A DNA stretch of 6,624 bases from Pseudomonadota bacterium (GTDB lineage Bacteria; Pseudomonadota; Alphaproteobacteria; Rhizobiales; Hyphomicrobiaceae): the NCBI GenBank assembly GCA_023430845.1, contig JAEYYJ010000275.1, positions 1-6,624 of the forward strand. Reading direction: 5' to 3'. Positions 1 to 5,107 of the stretch are shown piece after piece. The notes beneath the pieces are model-generated. The model worked only from the letters and a program-made list of their open reading frames with translations, ran no database searches and was not told the origin of the DNA. Position 1 is the stretch's first letter. Each line of letters opens with the position of its first letter. A program made the position numbers and the translations under genes.

Positions 1-541
1 CCTTCTTCACTTCGATCGGTACCTGCCCGACGCTTTGATAGAAGCCGCGCGCCTTCGCGATCGTTTCCTTCGTCGTCCACGGTGCGCCACACAACTCGAC
101 GATCGGCACGAGATGCGGCGGGTTCACGGGATGCGCGACGAGACAACGCCCGCGCCCTGCGAGCTTCTCCGTGAAGAGCGAAGCGACGATCGCCGACGTG
201 GAGGACGCGAGCACTGTCTCGGGTGCTGCCGCAGCATCGAGACGCGTCCAGATGGCGAGCTTGTCCTCGAGACGCTCGGGGCCCGACTCCTGCACGAGAT
301 CGACGCCGTTCACGGCATCTTCGAGCGTCGCCGCCGTGCGCAGGCGTGCGGCAGCCTTGTCGGGCGCGTCGACCAGTCCATGTTTCGCGAGATCATGCAG
401 CGACTCGGCAACGAGGCGCGGTGCGGCGGCTGTGGCATCCGCGTTGGCGTCCCACATGACGACATCCCAGCCCGCGCGCGAGAACACATTCGCCCACGCC
501 CGTCCGATCAGTCCCACACCCACCAGTCCGATTGTCGGCAT
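1..541 (-). CDS. 3-hydroxyacyl-CoA dehydrogenase family protein (lambda-crystallin / L-gulonate 3-dehydrogenase-like), N-terminal part
   Basis: NAD-dependent oxidation of a 3-hydroxy acid or 3-hydroxyacyl-CoA to the 3-keto form in the cytoplasm is the expected reaction. Reading the minus strand from the ATG at 541-539 gives 180 codons with no stop before the window edge, so the C-terminal helical domain is missing. The protein opens with a Rossmann dinucleotide fold: G8-V-G10-L-I-G13, and Asp31 ending the second strand, which favours NAD over NADP. Family signatures follow: Q84-E-S-G-P-E-R-L-E-D-K, S113-S-T-S-A-I (substrate-binding serines) and H137-P-V-N-P-P-H-L-V-P-I-V-E149-L, with the catalytic His and its Glu partner. 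The H-P-V-N-P-P form is typical of the lambda-crystallin/L-gulonate and carnitine dehydrogenase branch rather than of FadB-type enzymes (H-F-F-N-P). A GGGAG lies 8 bases before the ATG. The gene is divergent from the one at 722. The exact substrate cannot be told. Confidence 0.9.
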   Translation of the reverse strand, partial: MPTIGLVGVGLIGRAWANVFSRAGWDVVMWDANADATAAAPRLVAESLHDLAKHGLVDAPDKAAARLRTAATLEDAVNGVDLVQESGPERLEDKLAIWTRLDAAAAPETVLASSTSAIVASLFTEKLAGRGRCLVAHPVNPPHLVPIVELCGAPWTTKETIAKARGFYQSVGQVPIEVKK

Positions 542-721
542 CGCCGTTTCTCCCTGTGTCGCTCGTTGCGAAGAGGGAAGCAAATGCGGTGGCGGTCAGC
601 AAGAGCTTGCGCCTTCGGCGCAACGGGGCTTTCGCCCCGGCCCCAACCGGGGAGACCCCGGACCCCCTCCTTTTTATGACTTCAGGAGGACCGAGCCGCA
701 CGCGGGAAGTGGAGCCGGAAA
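542..721. other. Divergent intergenic region with hairpin cluster
   Basis: This 180-base gap separates the minus-strand dehydrogenase from the plus-strand gene at 722, so both genes' promoters should lie here. I see no convincing sigma-70 promoter. Its main content is the hairpin cluster at 607-661, followed by a C/T-rich tract with TTTTT at 671-675. A CCTCC (666-670) can pair with a GGAGG (685-689). That GGAGG is not followed by a suitable start codon, whereas GGAG at 711-714 sits correctly 7 bases before the GTG at 722. Confidence 0.6.
607..661. repeat. Three consecutive perfect hairpins (possible REP-like or regulatory RNA element)
   Basis: Three adjacent inverted repeats can be read directly. 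The first is TTGCGCC / GGCGCAA at 607-613 and 617-623 with a TTC loop. The second is CGGGGC / GCCCCG at 624-629 and 634-639 with a TTTC loop. The third is CCGGGG / CCCCGG at 647-652 and 656-661 with an AGA loop. CCCC at 641-644 could alternatively pair with GGGG at 649-652. A T-run follows at 671-675, nine bases after the last stem, which is further away than in a standard intrinsic terminator. No plus-strand gene ends upstream, so a simple terminator role is unlikely. It may be a dispersed palindromic repeat or a structured leader for the gene at 722. Confidence 0.5.
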
Positions 722-1069
722 GTGAGCGAGAAGACGACTGCCTTCGTGAAAGAGCTGGTGGCTCGCTTTCCGGGCTTGGCATCCCTGCTCGACGCGCATC
801 GCCAAAACAACGCCGACGAGATCCTCCCTCACGTCTTCTTCGGCGATGTCACGAGGTACGTCGTCGTACTGGCTGACAAGAGCGCAGGATCAGAGCTCCG
901 CGATATCATCACCTATCTCGAGGAAGCCTTCGCCGGGAGAGTCGGTGAGATATCAAATCTCATTTCCGTCTCGTTCCTGGAGAATTTACCGCGCGAAGAT
1001 GAAAGGGCCGCACGGATACGTGCGTTGCTCGGCCCGCTTCTCTCAGCAGAATCGCAAGCAATCGGATAG
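722..1069 (+). CDS. Small protein of unknown function, DUF7674-like
   Basis: This is a 115-residue soluble protein with no signal peptide, membrane segment or recognisable catalytic motif. The GTG start is chosen because GGAG lies 7 bases upstream (711-714) and an in-frame TGA at 677-679 closes the frame just before. The pattern F-P-G-L-A-S-L-L-D-A-H near residue 16, a central L-P-H-V-F-F-G-D-V-T-R-Y-V-V, a helix resembling I-I-T-Y-L-E-E-A-F and then S-V-S-F-L-E-N-L near residue 82 resembles small helical proteins I associate with DUF7674. Such proteins occur in various bacteria, sometimes near toxin/immunity loci. That assignment is from memory of the pattern and is tentative. No partner toxin is visible. 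The gene stands alone, between a divergent and a convergent neighbour, and its second half is locally less GC-rich, which hints at recent acquisition. Confidence 0.7.
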   Translation: MSEKTTAFVKELVARFPGLASLLDAHRQNNADEILPHVFFGDVTRYVVVLADKSAGSELRDIITYLEEAFAGRVGEISNLISVSFLENLPREDERAARIRALLGPLLSAESQAIG

Positions 1070-1084
1070 GTAGAAGCAAAAGAG

Positions 1085-1110
1085 GGCGAAGAACAAATCG
1101 CGTGTTCGCC
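1085..1110. terminator. Possible bidirectional terminator hairpin between convergent genes
   Basis: GGCGAA at 1085-1090 is the inverse complement of TTCGCC at 1105-1110, with a 14-base loop. It lies between the stop of the plus-strand gene (1069) and the stop of the minus-strand RidA-family gene (1125), where a shared terminator would be expected. There is no U-tract and the loop is long, so this is a weak call. Confidence 0.25.
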
Positions 1111-1124
1111 GGCCCGATATGGCC

Positions 1125-1526
1125 CTATCCCACCACTGCGACGGCCTCGATTTCGATCATCCATCCCGGCACCGCGAGCGCGGATACGCCGACCAGCGTG
1201 CTCGCCGGCGGCTCGCGCCCGGCGAAGAACGGCGAGCGTGCCTTGCCGATGACAGTGCGCATCTCCGGCTTGTAATCGACGACATATGTCGTGATCTTCA
1301 CGACATCGGCGAAACTGGCTCCTGCCGCCGCGAGCGCTAGGCCAAGGTTCTTCATCACTTGTTCGGTCTGCGCGCCAAGGTCGCCGGCTCCGACGAGGTT
1401 GCCTTGGCTGTCCATCGCGACTTGCCCGGCGATGTAGATCGTGCGGGTGCCTGATGCGACCGCCACATGCGAGTAAGCGGGGTTCTTGAAGAGGCCGTCG
1501 GCGTTCGGGTACTCAATAGCGGCCAT
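1125..1526 (-). CDS. RidA/YjgF/UK114-family protein lacking the deaminase arginine
   Basis: RidA-family proteins are small trimeric cytoplasmic proteins; the founding members hydrolyse reactive enamine/imine intermediates. This protein has 133 residues, the usual length. Family landmarks are I30-Y-I-A-G-Q-V (strand with the conserved G-Q), the T54-x-x-V-M-K-N-L-x-L-A-L-A-A-A-G-A helix, F72-A-D-V-V-K-I-T-T-Y-V-V-D and the C-terminal I124-E-I-E-A-V-A. The position that carries the substrate-binding arginine in true RidA (P-A-R) reads P107-A-S-T here, so the key residue is replaced by serine. This points to a non-archetypal Rid subgroup whose activity is not imine hydrolysis or is unknown. GAAGG lies about 10 bases before the ATG. 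The gene starts 48 bases after the end of the membrane-protein gene upstream and is probably co-transcribed with it. Confidence 0.9.
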   Translation of the reverse strand: MAAIEYPNADGLFKNPAYSHVAVASGTRTIYIAGQVAMDSQGNLVGAGDLGAQTEQVMKNLGLALAAAGASFADVVKITTYVVDYKPEMRTVIGKARSPFFAGREPPASTLVGVSALAVPGWMIEIEAVAVVG

Positions 1527-1574
1527 TTCGGATCACCCTTCCTGCTGAGATGTGCGTACGCGCTTATCTGTCAC

Positions 1575-2162
1575 TTATGCCACGTATCTGACCACCACGT
1601 ACAACCCAATGAGCGCTGCGCAGCCGAGCGCGGCCAGCGTGCCGAGCCGCTCCTCGATGAAGTGCCGGATGGGTTCGCCGTAGCGGTTGAGCAGCCAAGC
1701 CAGGAACAGGAAGCGTGCGCCGCGTGCGACGATCGCCGAGGCGATGAACAGCCAGATGTTCACGTGCAGCGCGCCGGAAAGAATAGTCACCACCTTGATC
1801 GGCGGCAGATGTGAGAGACCCGACGTGATCAGAAGCAGCAGCACCAGATCGGCGTCAGCGGATTGGCGCAGGCTCTCGAAGGCCTCTAACTTGCCGTAGA
1901 ACTCGAGGGCGGGCTTCGCCACCGCATCGAAGGCATAGTAGCCGATGTACCACCCGGCGATCCCGCCGAGCACGGACATGACCGTCGCAACGATCGCATA
2001 GCGATAGGCGCGGTCGGGCCGCGCCAGCGCCATGGGCACGAAAAGCACGTCCGCCGGAATGAGAAAGACCGAGCTCTCGACGAATGCGATGAAGGCGAGC
2101 CAGTATTCCGCGGTTTTGCGGGCAGCAAGGGCCATCGTCCAGTCGTAGAGCCGGCGCAGCAT
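1575..2162 (-). CDS. YqaA-family (DedA/VTT-like) inner-membrane protein
   Basis: This is a 195-residue integral membrane protein of the YqaA type, related to the DedA/VTT superfamily, some of whose members are linked to lipid flipping and membrane homeostasis. Hydrophobic segments are seen at about residues 20-42 (with E-S-S-V-F-L-I-P-A-D-V-L, the family signature), 56-77, 104-115 followed by G-L-S-H-L-P-P-I-K-V, 126-147 and 175-193. The acidic E-S-S and P-A-D in the first segment, and the Pro-rich re-entrant-like loop near residue 118, are features of this group. Basic residues after residue 8 and near 145 fit a cytoplasm-positive topology. A strong GGGAGGG lies about 6 bases before the ATG. 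It is divergent from the nitrile hydratase-like operon and leads the RidA-family gene. Substrate and function are unknown. Confidence 0.9.
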   Translation of the reverse strand: MLRRLYDWTMALAARKTAEYWLAFIAFVESSVFLIPADVLFVPMALARPDRAYRYAIVATVMSVLGGIAGWYIGYYAFDAVAKPALEFYGKLEAFESLRQSADADLVLLLLITSGLSHLPPIKVVTILSGALHVNIWLFIASAIVARGARFLFLAWLLNRYGEPIRHFIEERLGTLAALGCAALIGLYVVVRYVA

Positions 2163-2316
2163 GTAATCCCTCCCGGGTGGGCGAGCGATTTAGCGGCTTG
2201 ACCCTTGTACGCGCAATTGGATCGTGGTCGGCGGACGCCAAAATTGATCCGCTGTGGTTGACGAGCCCCGCTGGTCGCCGCAAGGATATCGATGAGACAG
2301 GCAGAAGGAGGCGGGC
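2163..2316. promoter_or_regulatory. Divergent promoter region between membrane protein and nitrile hydratase-like operon
   Basis: This 154-base divergent gap must hold the start signals for both transcripts. TTGACC near 2198 and TTGACG at 2258-2263 resemble -35 boxes on the plus strand, but neither is followed by a clear -10 box at 16-18 bases. GGATC (2219-2223) and GATCC (2246-2250) form a loose dyad that could be an operator. The near-consensus AAGGAGG at 2305-2311 serves the gene at 2317. No regulator gene is adjacent. Confidence 0.3.
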
Positions 2317-2646
2317 ATGGCCGAGCGTGGCGTGCATGATATGGGCGGCGAGGCCGGCGGGCCGGTCGACAATCACGAGCACGTGCCGACGCTGTCCGAG
2401 CGTCGTGTTGATGCTCTCATGCAGCTCATGCGTTCCAAGCCCCGGAGCCACTGGGTGGTGGATGAGATGCGCCGGACCATCGAAAGCCTGACGCCCGAGC
2501 ACTACAACGCGGCCGGCTACTACGAAAAGTGGGCCTATGCGCTTCGCGGCCTCCTCATCGAGAAGGGGGTCGTGACCGAGGCCGAGATCGAAGCCAAGCT
2601 CGCCGAGGTCAAGGCGCGGATCGCCGAGCAGTCGGAGAAGTGCTGA
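2317..2646 (+). CDS. nthB: Nitrile hydratase beta / thiocyanate hydrolase beta-like subunit (N-terminal half of the classical beta)
   Basis: This 109-residue protein matches only the N-terminal helical half of a classical nitrile hydratase beta subunit (about 220 residues). H7-D-M-G-G near the start is the family's opening motif. M51-R-R-T-I-E-S-L-T-P-E-H-Y-N-A-A-G-Y-Y-E-K-W-A-Y-A-L-R-G-L-L-I-E-K-G-V-V-T is the conserved helical core containing the Y-Y-E-K-W signature and the family arginine that contacts the oxidised metal-ligand cysteines. The segment S-E-R-R-V-D-A-L-M-Q-L-M before it resembles the beta subunit of three-subunit thiocyanate hydrolase, from memory. AAGGAGG ends 5 bases before the ATG. 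Its TGA overlaps the ATG of the next gene by one base. The beta-before-alpha order is that of cobalt-type enzymes. Cytoplasmic. A related family, the P14K-type activators, resembles this domain, but H-D-M-G-G favours a structural subunit. Confidence 0.85.
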   Translation: MAERGVHDMGGEAGGPVDNHEHVPTLSERRVDALMQLMRSKPRSHWVVDEMRRTIESLTPEHYNAAGYYEKWAYALRGLLIEKGVVTEAEIEAKLAEVKARIAEQSEKC

Positions 2647-2648
2647 TG
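2634..2648 (+). promoter_or_regulatory. Shine-Dalgarno and TGATG junction starting the second beta-half gene
   Basis: GGAG at 2634-2637 lies 8 bases before the ATG at 2646-2648, and that ATG shares its A with the stop TGA (2644-2646) of the first gene. A proper ribosome site plus a coupled stop-start argues that the beta subunit is truly encoded as two proteins, not broken by a frameshift. Confidence 0.75.
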
Positions 2649-2969
2649 GCGGCATTCGAGATCGGACAGTTCGTCAAGGTGCGTGCGGAGCATCCGCTGA
2701 AACCGCAGCCCATACATATTCGCACGCCGTGGTACTTGCGCGGCAAGCATGGCGTGATCGAGCGGCGCTTCGGCGAGTTTCACAATCCTGAGCATCTTGC
2801 CGTCGGCCAGTACGACACCCCGGAGGTGACACTCTATTGGGTGCGCTTCACGATGGATGAGATCTGGGCCGGCGAAGGCACGTATGGCCCGAACGATAGC
2901 CTCGTCGTCGAGATCTACGAGCACTGGCTCGAGCCGGACGACGGTGACGACGCGCGGAGGGCGGCATGA
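2646..2969 (+). CDS. Nitrile hydratase beta C-terminal / thiocyanate hydrolase alpha-like subunit (SH3-like domain)
   Basis: This 107-residue protein is the SH3-like beta-barrel half of a classical nitrile hydratase beta subunit, here a separate polypeptide. It opens with F4-E-I-G-Q-F-V-K-V-R, followed by H24-I-R-T-P-W-Y-L-R-G-K-H-G-V-I-E-R and Y61-W-V-R-F-T-M-D-E-I-W, ending with V-E-I-Y-E-H-W-L-E-P, all in the order known for the family. The R-T-x-x-Y-x-R-G motif carries an arginine that contacts the metal centre in relatives. Together with the preceding gene it totals 216 residues, the size of one fused beta subunit. An in-frame upstream extension is possible but would run through the preceding gene; the ATG at 2646 has its own Shine-Dalgarno sequence and fits the domain start. 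Its stop overlaps the alpha start as ATGA. Three-gene layouts of this kind are known for thiocyanate hydrolase (scnB-scnA-scnC) and toyocamycin nitrile hydratase. Confidence 0.85.
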   Translation: MAAFEIGQFVKVRAEHPLKPQPIHIRTPWYLRGKHGVIERRFGEFHNPEHLAVGQYDTPEVTLYWVRFTMDEIWAGEGTYGPNDSLVVEIYEHWLEPDDGDDARRAA

Positions 2970-3652
2970 CGCACGATCATGATCACGACCACGACCATGA
3001 TCACGGGCACCACCACGATCATGACCATCCGCACGATCACGGCCCCTTCCAGCCCGACATCAAGGAGCCGAGCGAGGAGTGGGAGTTCCTCGAGATCGCG
3101 ATGCGCGAGCTGCTCATCCAGAAGGGCATCATCACGGCGCGTGAAGTCGAGGACATGATCGAGAAGTGGGACGGGAAGGTGCCTGAGAACGGCGCCCGCG
3201 TCGTCGCGCGCGCATGGACCGACCCGGCCTACAAGGCGCGTCTGCTCGCGGACGGCAATGCCGGTGTCGAGGAGATGGGCATGAGCGTGCCGGGCCTGAA
3301 GCTCGTCGTGCTCGAGAATACGCCCAAGGTGCACCATATGGTCGTGTGCACGCTCTGCTCCTGCTATCCGCGCACGATCCTCGGCCTGCCGCCGCTCTGG
3401 TACAAGTCGCGCGCCTATCGCACGCGTACCGTGCGTGAGCCACGGGTGGTGCTTGCCGAGTTCGGCACGGAGCTTCCCGACAGTGTCGAGGTGCGCGTCG
3501 TCGATTCGACGGCCGACTGCCGCTATCTCGTGCTGCCGATGCAGCCCGCCGGGACCGATGGCTGGAGCGCGGAAGATCTCGTTCCTCTCGCAACCCGCGA
3601 CAGCATGATCGGGACGGCGGTGGCGCTGAAGCCGGACGGCGGCCGGGGGTAG
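2966..3652 (+). CDS. nthA: Cobalt-type nitrile hydratase alpha / thiocyanate hydrolase gamma-like subunit with His-rich N-terminus
   Basis: This is the metal-binding catalytic subunit, converting a nitrile to an amide (or thiocyanate to carbonyl sulfide and ammonia in the thiocyanate hydrolase branch). In 228 residues it has two parts. Residues 3-25 are an H-D-rich tail with 13 His and 8 Asp. From about residue 36 it is a standard alpha subunit: E-E-W-E-F-L-E-I-A-M-R-E-L-L-I-Q-K-G, then V127-C-T-L-C-S-C133 (ligands Cys128, Cys131, Ser132, Cys133), Y-P-R-T-I-L-G-L-P-P-L-W-Y-K-S and V-R-E-P-R-V-V-L-A-E-F-G. Thr after the first Cys is the cobalt-type signature (iron enzymes have Ser). Cys131 and Cys133 are expected to be oxidised to sulfinic and sulfenic acids. 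GGAGG ends 5 bases before the ATG, which overlaps the preceding stop as ATGA. No activator gene follows: the next feature is a tRNA. Nitrile versus thiocyanate specificity is unresolved. Confidence 0.9.
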   Translation: MTHDHDHDHDHDHGHHHDHDHPHDHGPFQPDIKEPSEEWEFLEIAMRELLIQKGIITAREVEDMIEKWDGKVPENGARVVARAWTDPAYKARLLADGNAGVEEMGMSVPGLKLVVLENTPKVHHMVVCTLCSCYPRTILGLPPLWYKSRAYRTRTVREPRVVLAEFGTELPDSVEVRVVDSTADCRYLVLPMQPAGTDGWSAEDLVPLATRDSMIGTAVALKPDGGRG

Positions 3653-3665
3653 GACGCGTCGCGCA

Positions 3666-3693
3666 TTGACGGCTCGGGGCGCGTGACTATAGT
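3666..3693 (+). promoter_or_regulatory. Sigma-70-type promoter of the tRNA-Leu gene
   Basis: TTGACG (3666-3671) and TATAGT (3688-3693) are close to -35 and -10 consensus, separated by 16 bases. The -10 box ends 11 bases before the first tRNA base, as expected for a stable-RNA promoter with a very short leader. It begins 13 bases after the stop of the metalloenzyme operon, so the tRNA is transcribed on its own. Confidence 0.65.
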
Positions 3694-3704
3694 GCCGCGC
3701 CGTT

Positions 3705-3790
3705 GCCCGTGTGGCGGAACGGTAGACGCGACAGACTCAAAATCTGTTATCCGCGAGGGTGTGGGGGTTCGAGTCCCTCCACGGGCACCA
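3705..3790 (+). tRNA. tRNA-Leu (anticodon CAA), CCA encoded
   Basis: A full cloverleaf with a long variable arm can be folded by eye. The acceptor stem GCCCGTG (3705-3711) pairs perfectly with CACGGGC (3780-3786). The D-stem GCG/CGC is at 3714-3716 and 3727-3729. The anticodon stem ACAGA/TCTGT (3731-3735, 3743-3747) encloses the loop CTCAAAA, with anticodon CAA at 3738-3740, reading the leucine codon UUG. The class II variable arm is at 3748-3762 with an ATCC/GGGT stem. The T-arm GGGGG-TTCGAGT-CCCTC is at 3763-3779. Discriminator A3787 (typical of leucine tRNAs) and an encoded CCA (3788-3790) end the gene. No integrase or duplicated 3' end is visible nearby. Confidence 0.95.
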
Positions 3791-3983
3791 TGCGGGTGTG
3801 CCGGCTAATGCAACCTGGAGCCGTTGGTGCCTCAAGGCAGGCGGAGGCCTGAAAGCCTCTCGCGTCCAACAGCTGCACTATTCGCGGGCAGCTGTGATGC
3901 GCCAATAGGCTCGATAATAAGGACTTTTTCCCTCATGATGGGGGTAAGAGCAGCAGTATGCTGCCACACCCTACGGGATCATC
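3791..3983 (+). promoter_or_regulatory. Intergenic region upstream of the flavin monooxygenase gene
   Basis: This gap holds a short hairpin GAGGC/GCCTC (3844-3848, 3855-3859) that may mark the tRNA transcript end but lacks a U-tract. It also has a perfect 8-base dyad at 3869-3895 and an AT-rich GATAAT (3913-3918), which is the best -10 candidate for the gene at 3984, although no good -35 box accompanies it. I see no gene in it. Confidence 0.35.
3869..3895. repeat. Perfect 8-bp inverted repeat, possible operator
   Basis: ACAGCTGC (3869-3876) and its exact inverse complement GCAGCTGT (3888-3895) flank an 11-base spacer. The dyad sits about 18 bases upstream of the GATAAT -10-like box, over the place a -35 box would occupy, which suits a repressor or activator site for the monooxygenase gene. 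It could also form an RNA hairpin, but no T-run follows. Confidence 0.4.
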
Positions 3984-4991
3984 ATGAGAATAGCTTCGTT
4001 CCTCTTTCCGCAGAGCCAAGACCCGGCTGACGACGGTCGTCATATCCAGGAAACATTACAGGAAGCCAAGTTGGCGGAGGAGCTTGGCGCCGACGCTGTG
4101 TTCCTCGCCGAGCATCACTTCGATGGCAATTGCACCTATGTCGATCCGCCGACGTTCGCCGGAGCGCTGAGCGCTGCCACCAGTCGCGTCAAGATCGGTT
4201 TCGCGGTCCTTCAGACCTCGCTCTACCATCCGCTGCGCCTGACCGAGCAGATTTCCCTGCTGGACCATCTGAGCCAGGGCAGGCTCATTGTCGGACTGGG
4301 TCGCGGCAGCATGGTGAACCTGTACGAGTACATCGCCTATCAGATCGATCCCGAGGAGGCGCAGGAGCGCTTCGAGGAGATCGAGAAGATCATGCTTGAA
4401 TGCTGGACCAAGGAGCGCGTGGTTCACAACGGCAAGTACTGGAGCTTCGACATTCCGTACCTGCGCCCACGACCGTTCACAAACCCGCATCCGCAGATCC
4501 TGCGTGCGGTGACCTCCGAGGTGTCGATCAAAGCACAGGGACGGCGCGGCCGACCGGTCATTCTGCCGCCAGGGCCGAACGAAGCCACGGCAAGGCAGAT
4601 CGCCTGGTTCCGGCAGGGCATGGCCGAGGGTGGCTTCGACGACAAGGCCATCGAGGATGCGCTGCAGCAGTCCTGGGTCATGCGCCAGACGGTGGTCGCA
4701 GATACGGACCGCGTCGCGCTGGAGGAAGGTGTCGGTTACTACAAAGCGATGCAGGCCCACCGCTCGGCCCAGAGCCCTGGTTATCGCGATATGGTGATGG
4801 GCGATTCGGCTGCGGCTTTGCCGAGAGGCCTCATTGCCGGCTCACCGGATACAGTGCGGGATCAGTTCGTGGAATTGTCGAAACTCGGCATCGGTGGTGT
4901 CGCGGTCCGCTTGCGCGTCGGGCCTATGCCGGTCGAGTTCTCCATGAACGCGTTGCGCCTGTTCATGAAGGAAGTCGCTCCCGCATTGTGA
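3984..4991 (+). CDS. LLM-class flavin-dependent oxidoreductase (bacterial luciferase-like monooxygenase)
   Basis: These enzymes use reduced flavin (FMNH2 or F420) and usually O2 to oxidise small organic molecules; the substrate here is unknown. The 335-residue length is normal for the family. It starts M-R-I-A-S-F-L-F-P, the first barrel strand. Then come the family motifs A-K-L-A-E-E-L-G-A-D-A-V-F-L-A-E43-H-H-F (second strand and the conserved E-H-H), V69-K-I-G-F-A-V-L (strand 3), H82-P-L-R-L-T-E-Q-I-S-L-L-D-H-L-S-Q-G-R and L-I-V-G-L-G-R-G (flavin phosphate region), and near the end L-I-A-G-S-P-D-T-V-R-D-Q-F. Upstream only a weak GGGA lies 6 bases before the ATG. It follows the tRNA but probably has its own promoter. 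The stop TGA overlaps an ATG in the next reading frame, though I place the nuclease start further down. Cytoplasmic. Confidence 0.92.
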   Translation: MRIASFLFPQSQDPADDGRHIQETLQEAKLAEELGADAVFLAEHHFDGNCTYVDPPTFAGALSAATSRVKIGFAVLQTSLYHPLRLTEQISLLDHLSQGRLIVGLGRGSMVNLYEYIAYQIDPEEAQERFEEIEKIMLECWTKERVVHNGKYWSFDIPYLRPRPFTNPHPQILRAVTSEVSIKAQGRRGRPVILPPGPNEATARQIAWFRQGMAEGGFDDKAIEDALQQSWVMRQTVVADTDRVALEEGVGYYKAMQAHRSAQSPGYRDMVMGDSAAALPRGLIAGSPDTVRDQFVELSKLGIGGVAVRLRVGPMPVEFSMNALRLFMKEVAPAL

Positions 4992-5096
4992 TGGATGCAG
5001 ACGACACGCGTAGGCGCGGGGCGTCTGCGAGTGTGGAGCCCCGCAATATGAGACCGTACAGAAACTTCCCGAGAGCCGGCAGGCAAGGGGGCTCGC

Positions 5097-5107
5097 GGAG
5101 GACGATG
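5097..5107 (+). promoter_or_regulatory. Shine-Dalgarno choosing the nuclease start
   Basis: GGAGG at 5097-5101 lies 3 bases before the ATG at 5105. The spacing is short, but this ATG gives a clean signal peptide. In-frame ATGs at 4991 and 5048 would put a charged, Arg-rich extension in front of it. Confidence 0.45.

Noticed and set aside
35..679. Long plus-strand reading frame (214 codons)
   Set aside because: It is antisense to the minus-strand dehydrogenase, whose Rossmann and H-P-V-N-P-P motifs are unmistakable; the plus-strand product is Arg-rich and family-less.
2640..2650. Frameshift or sequencing error breaking a single nitrile hydratase beta gene
   Set aside because: The second half has its own ribosome site and a coupled TGATG start, and a comparable three-gene layout is known in thiocyanate hydrolase.
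1855..2655. Long minus-strand frame (266 codons)
   Set aside because: It runs antisense to the nitrile hydratase beta gene and out of frame through the YqaA-like gene; high GC explains the open frame.
2969..3045. Tandem DNA repeat or CRISPR-like array
   Set aside because: The repetitive look comes from alternating His and Asp codons within the alpha-subunit gene; there are no spacers or conserved repeat units.
4400..5104. Upstream extension of the nuclease frame
   Set aside because: It lies out of frame inside the flavin monooxygenase gene and has no family motif; the nuclease starts with its signal peptide at 5105 (or possibly 4991/5048).
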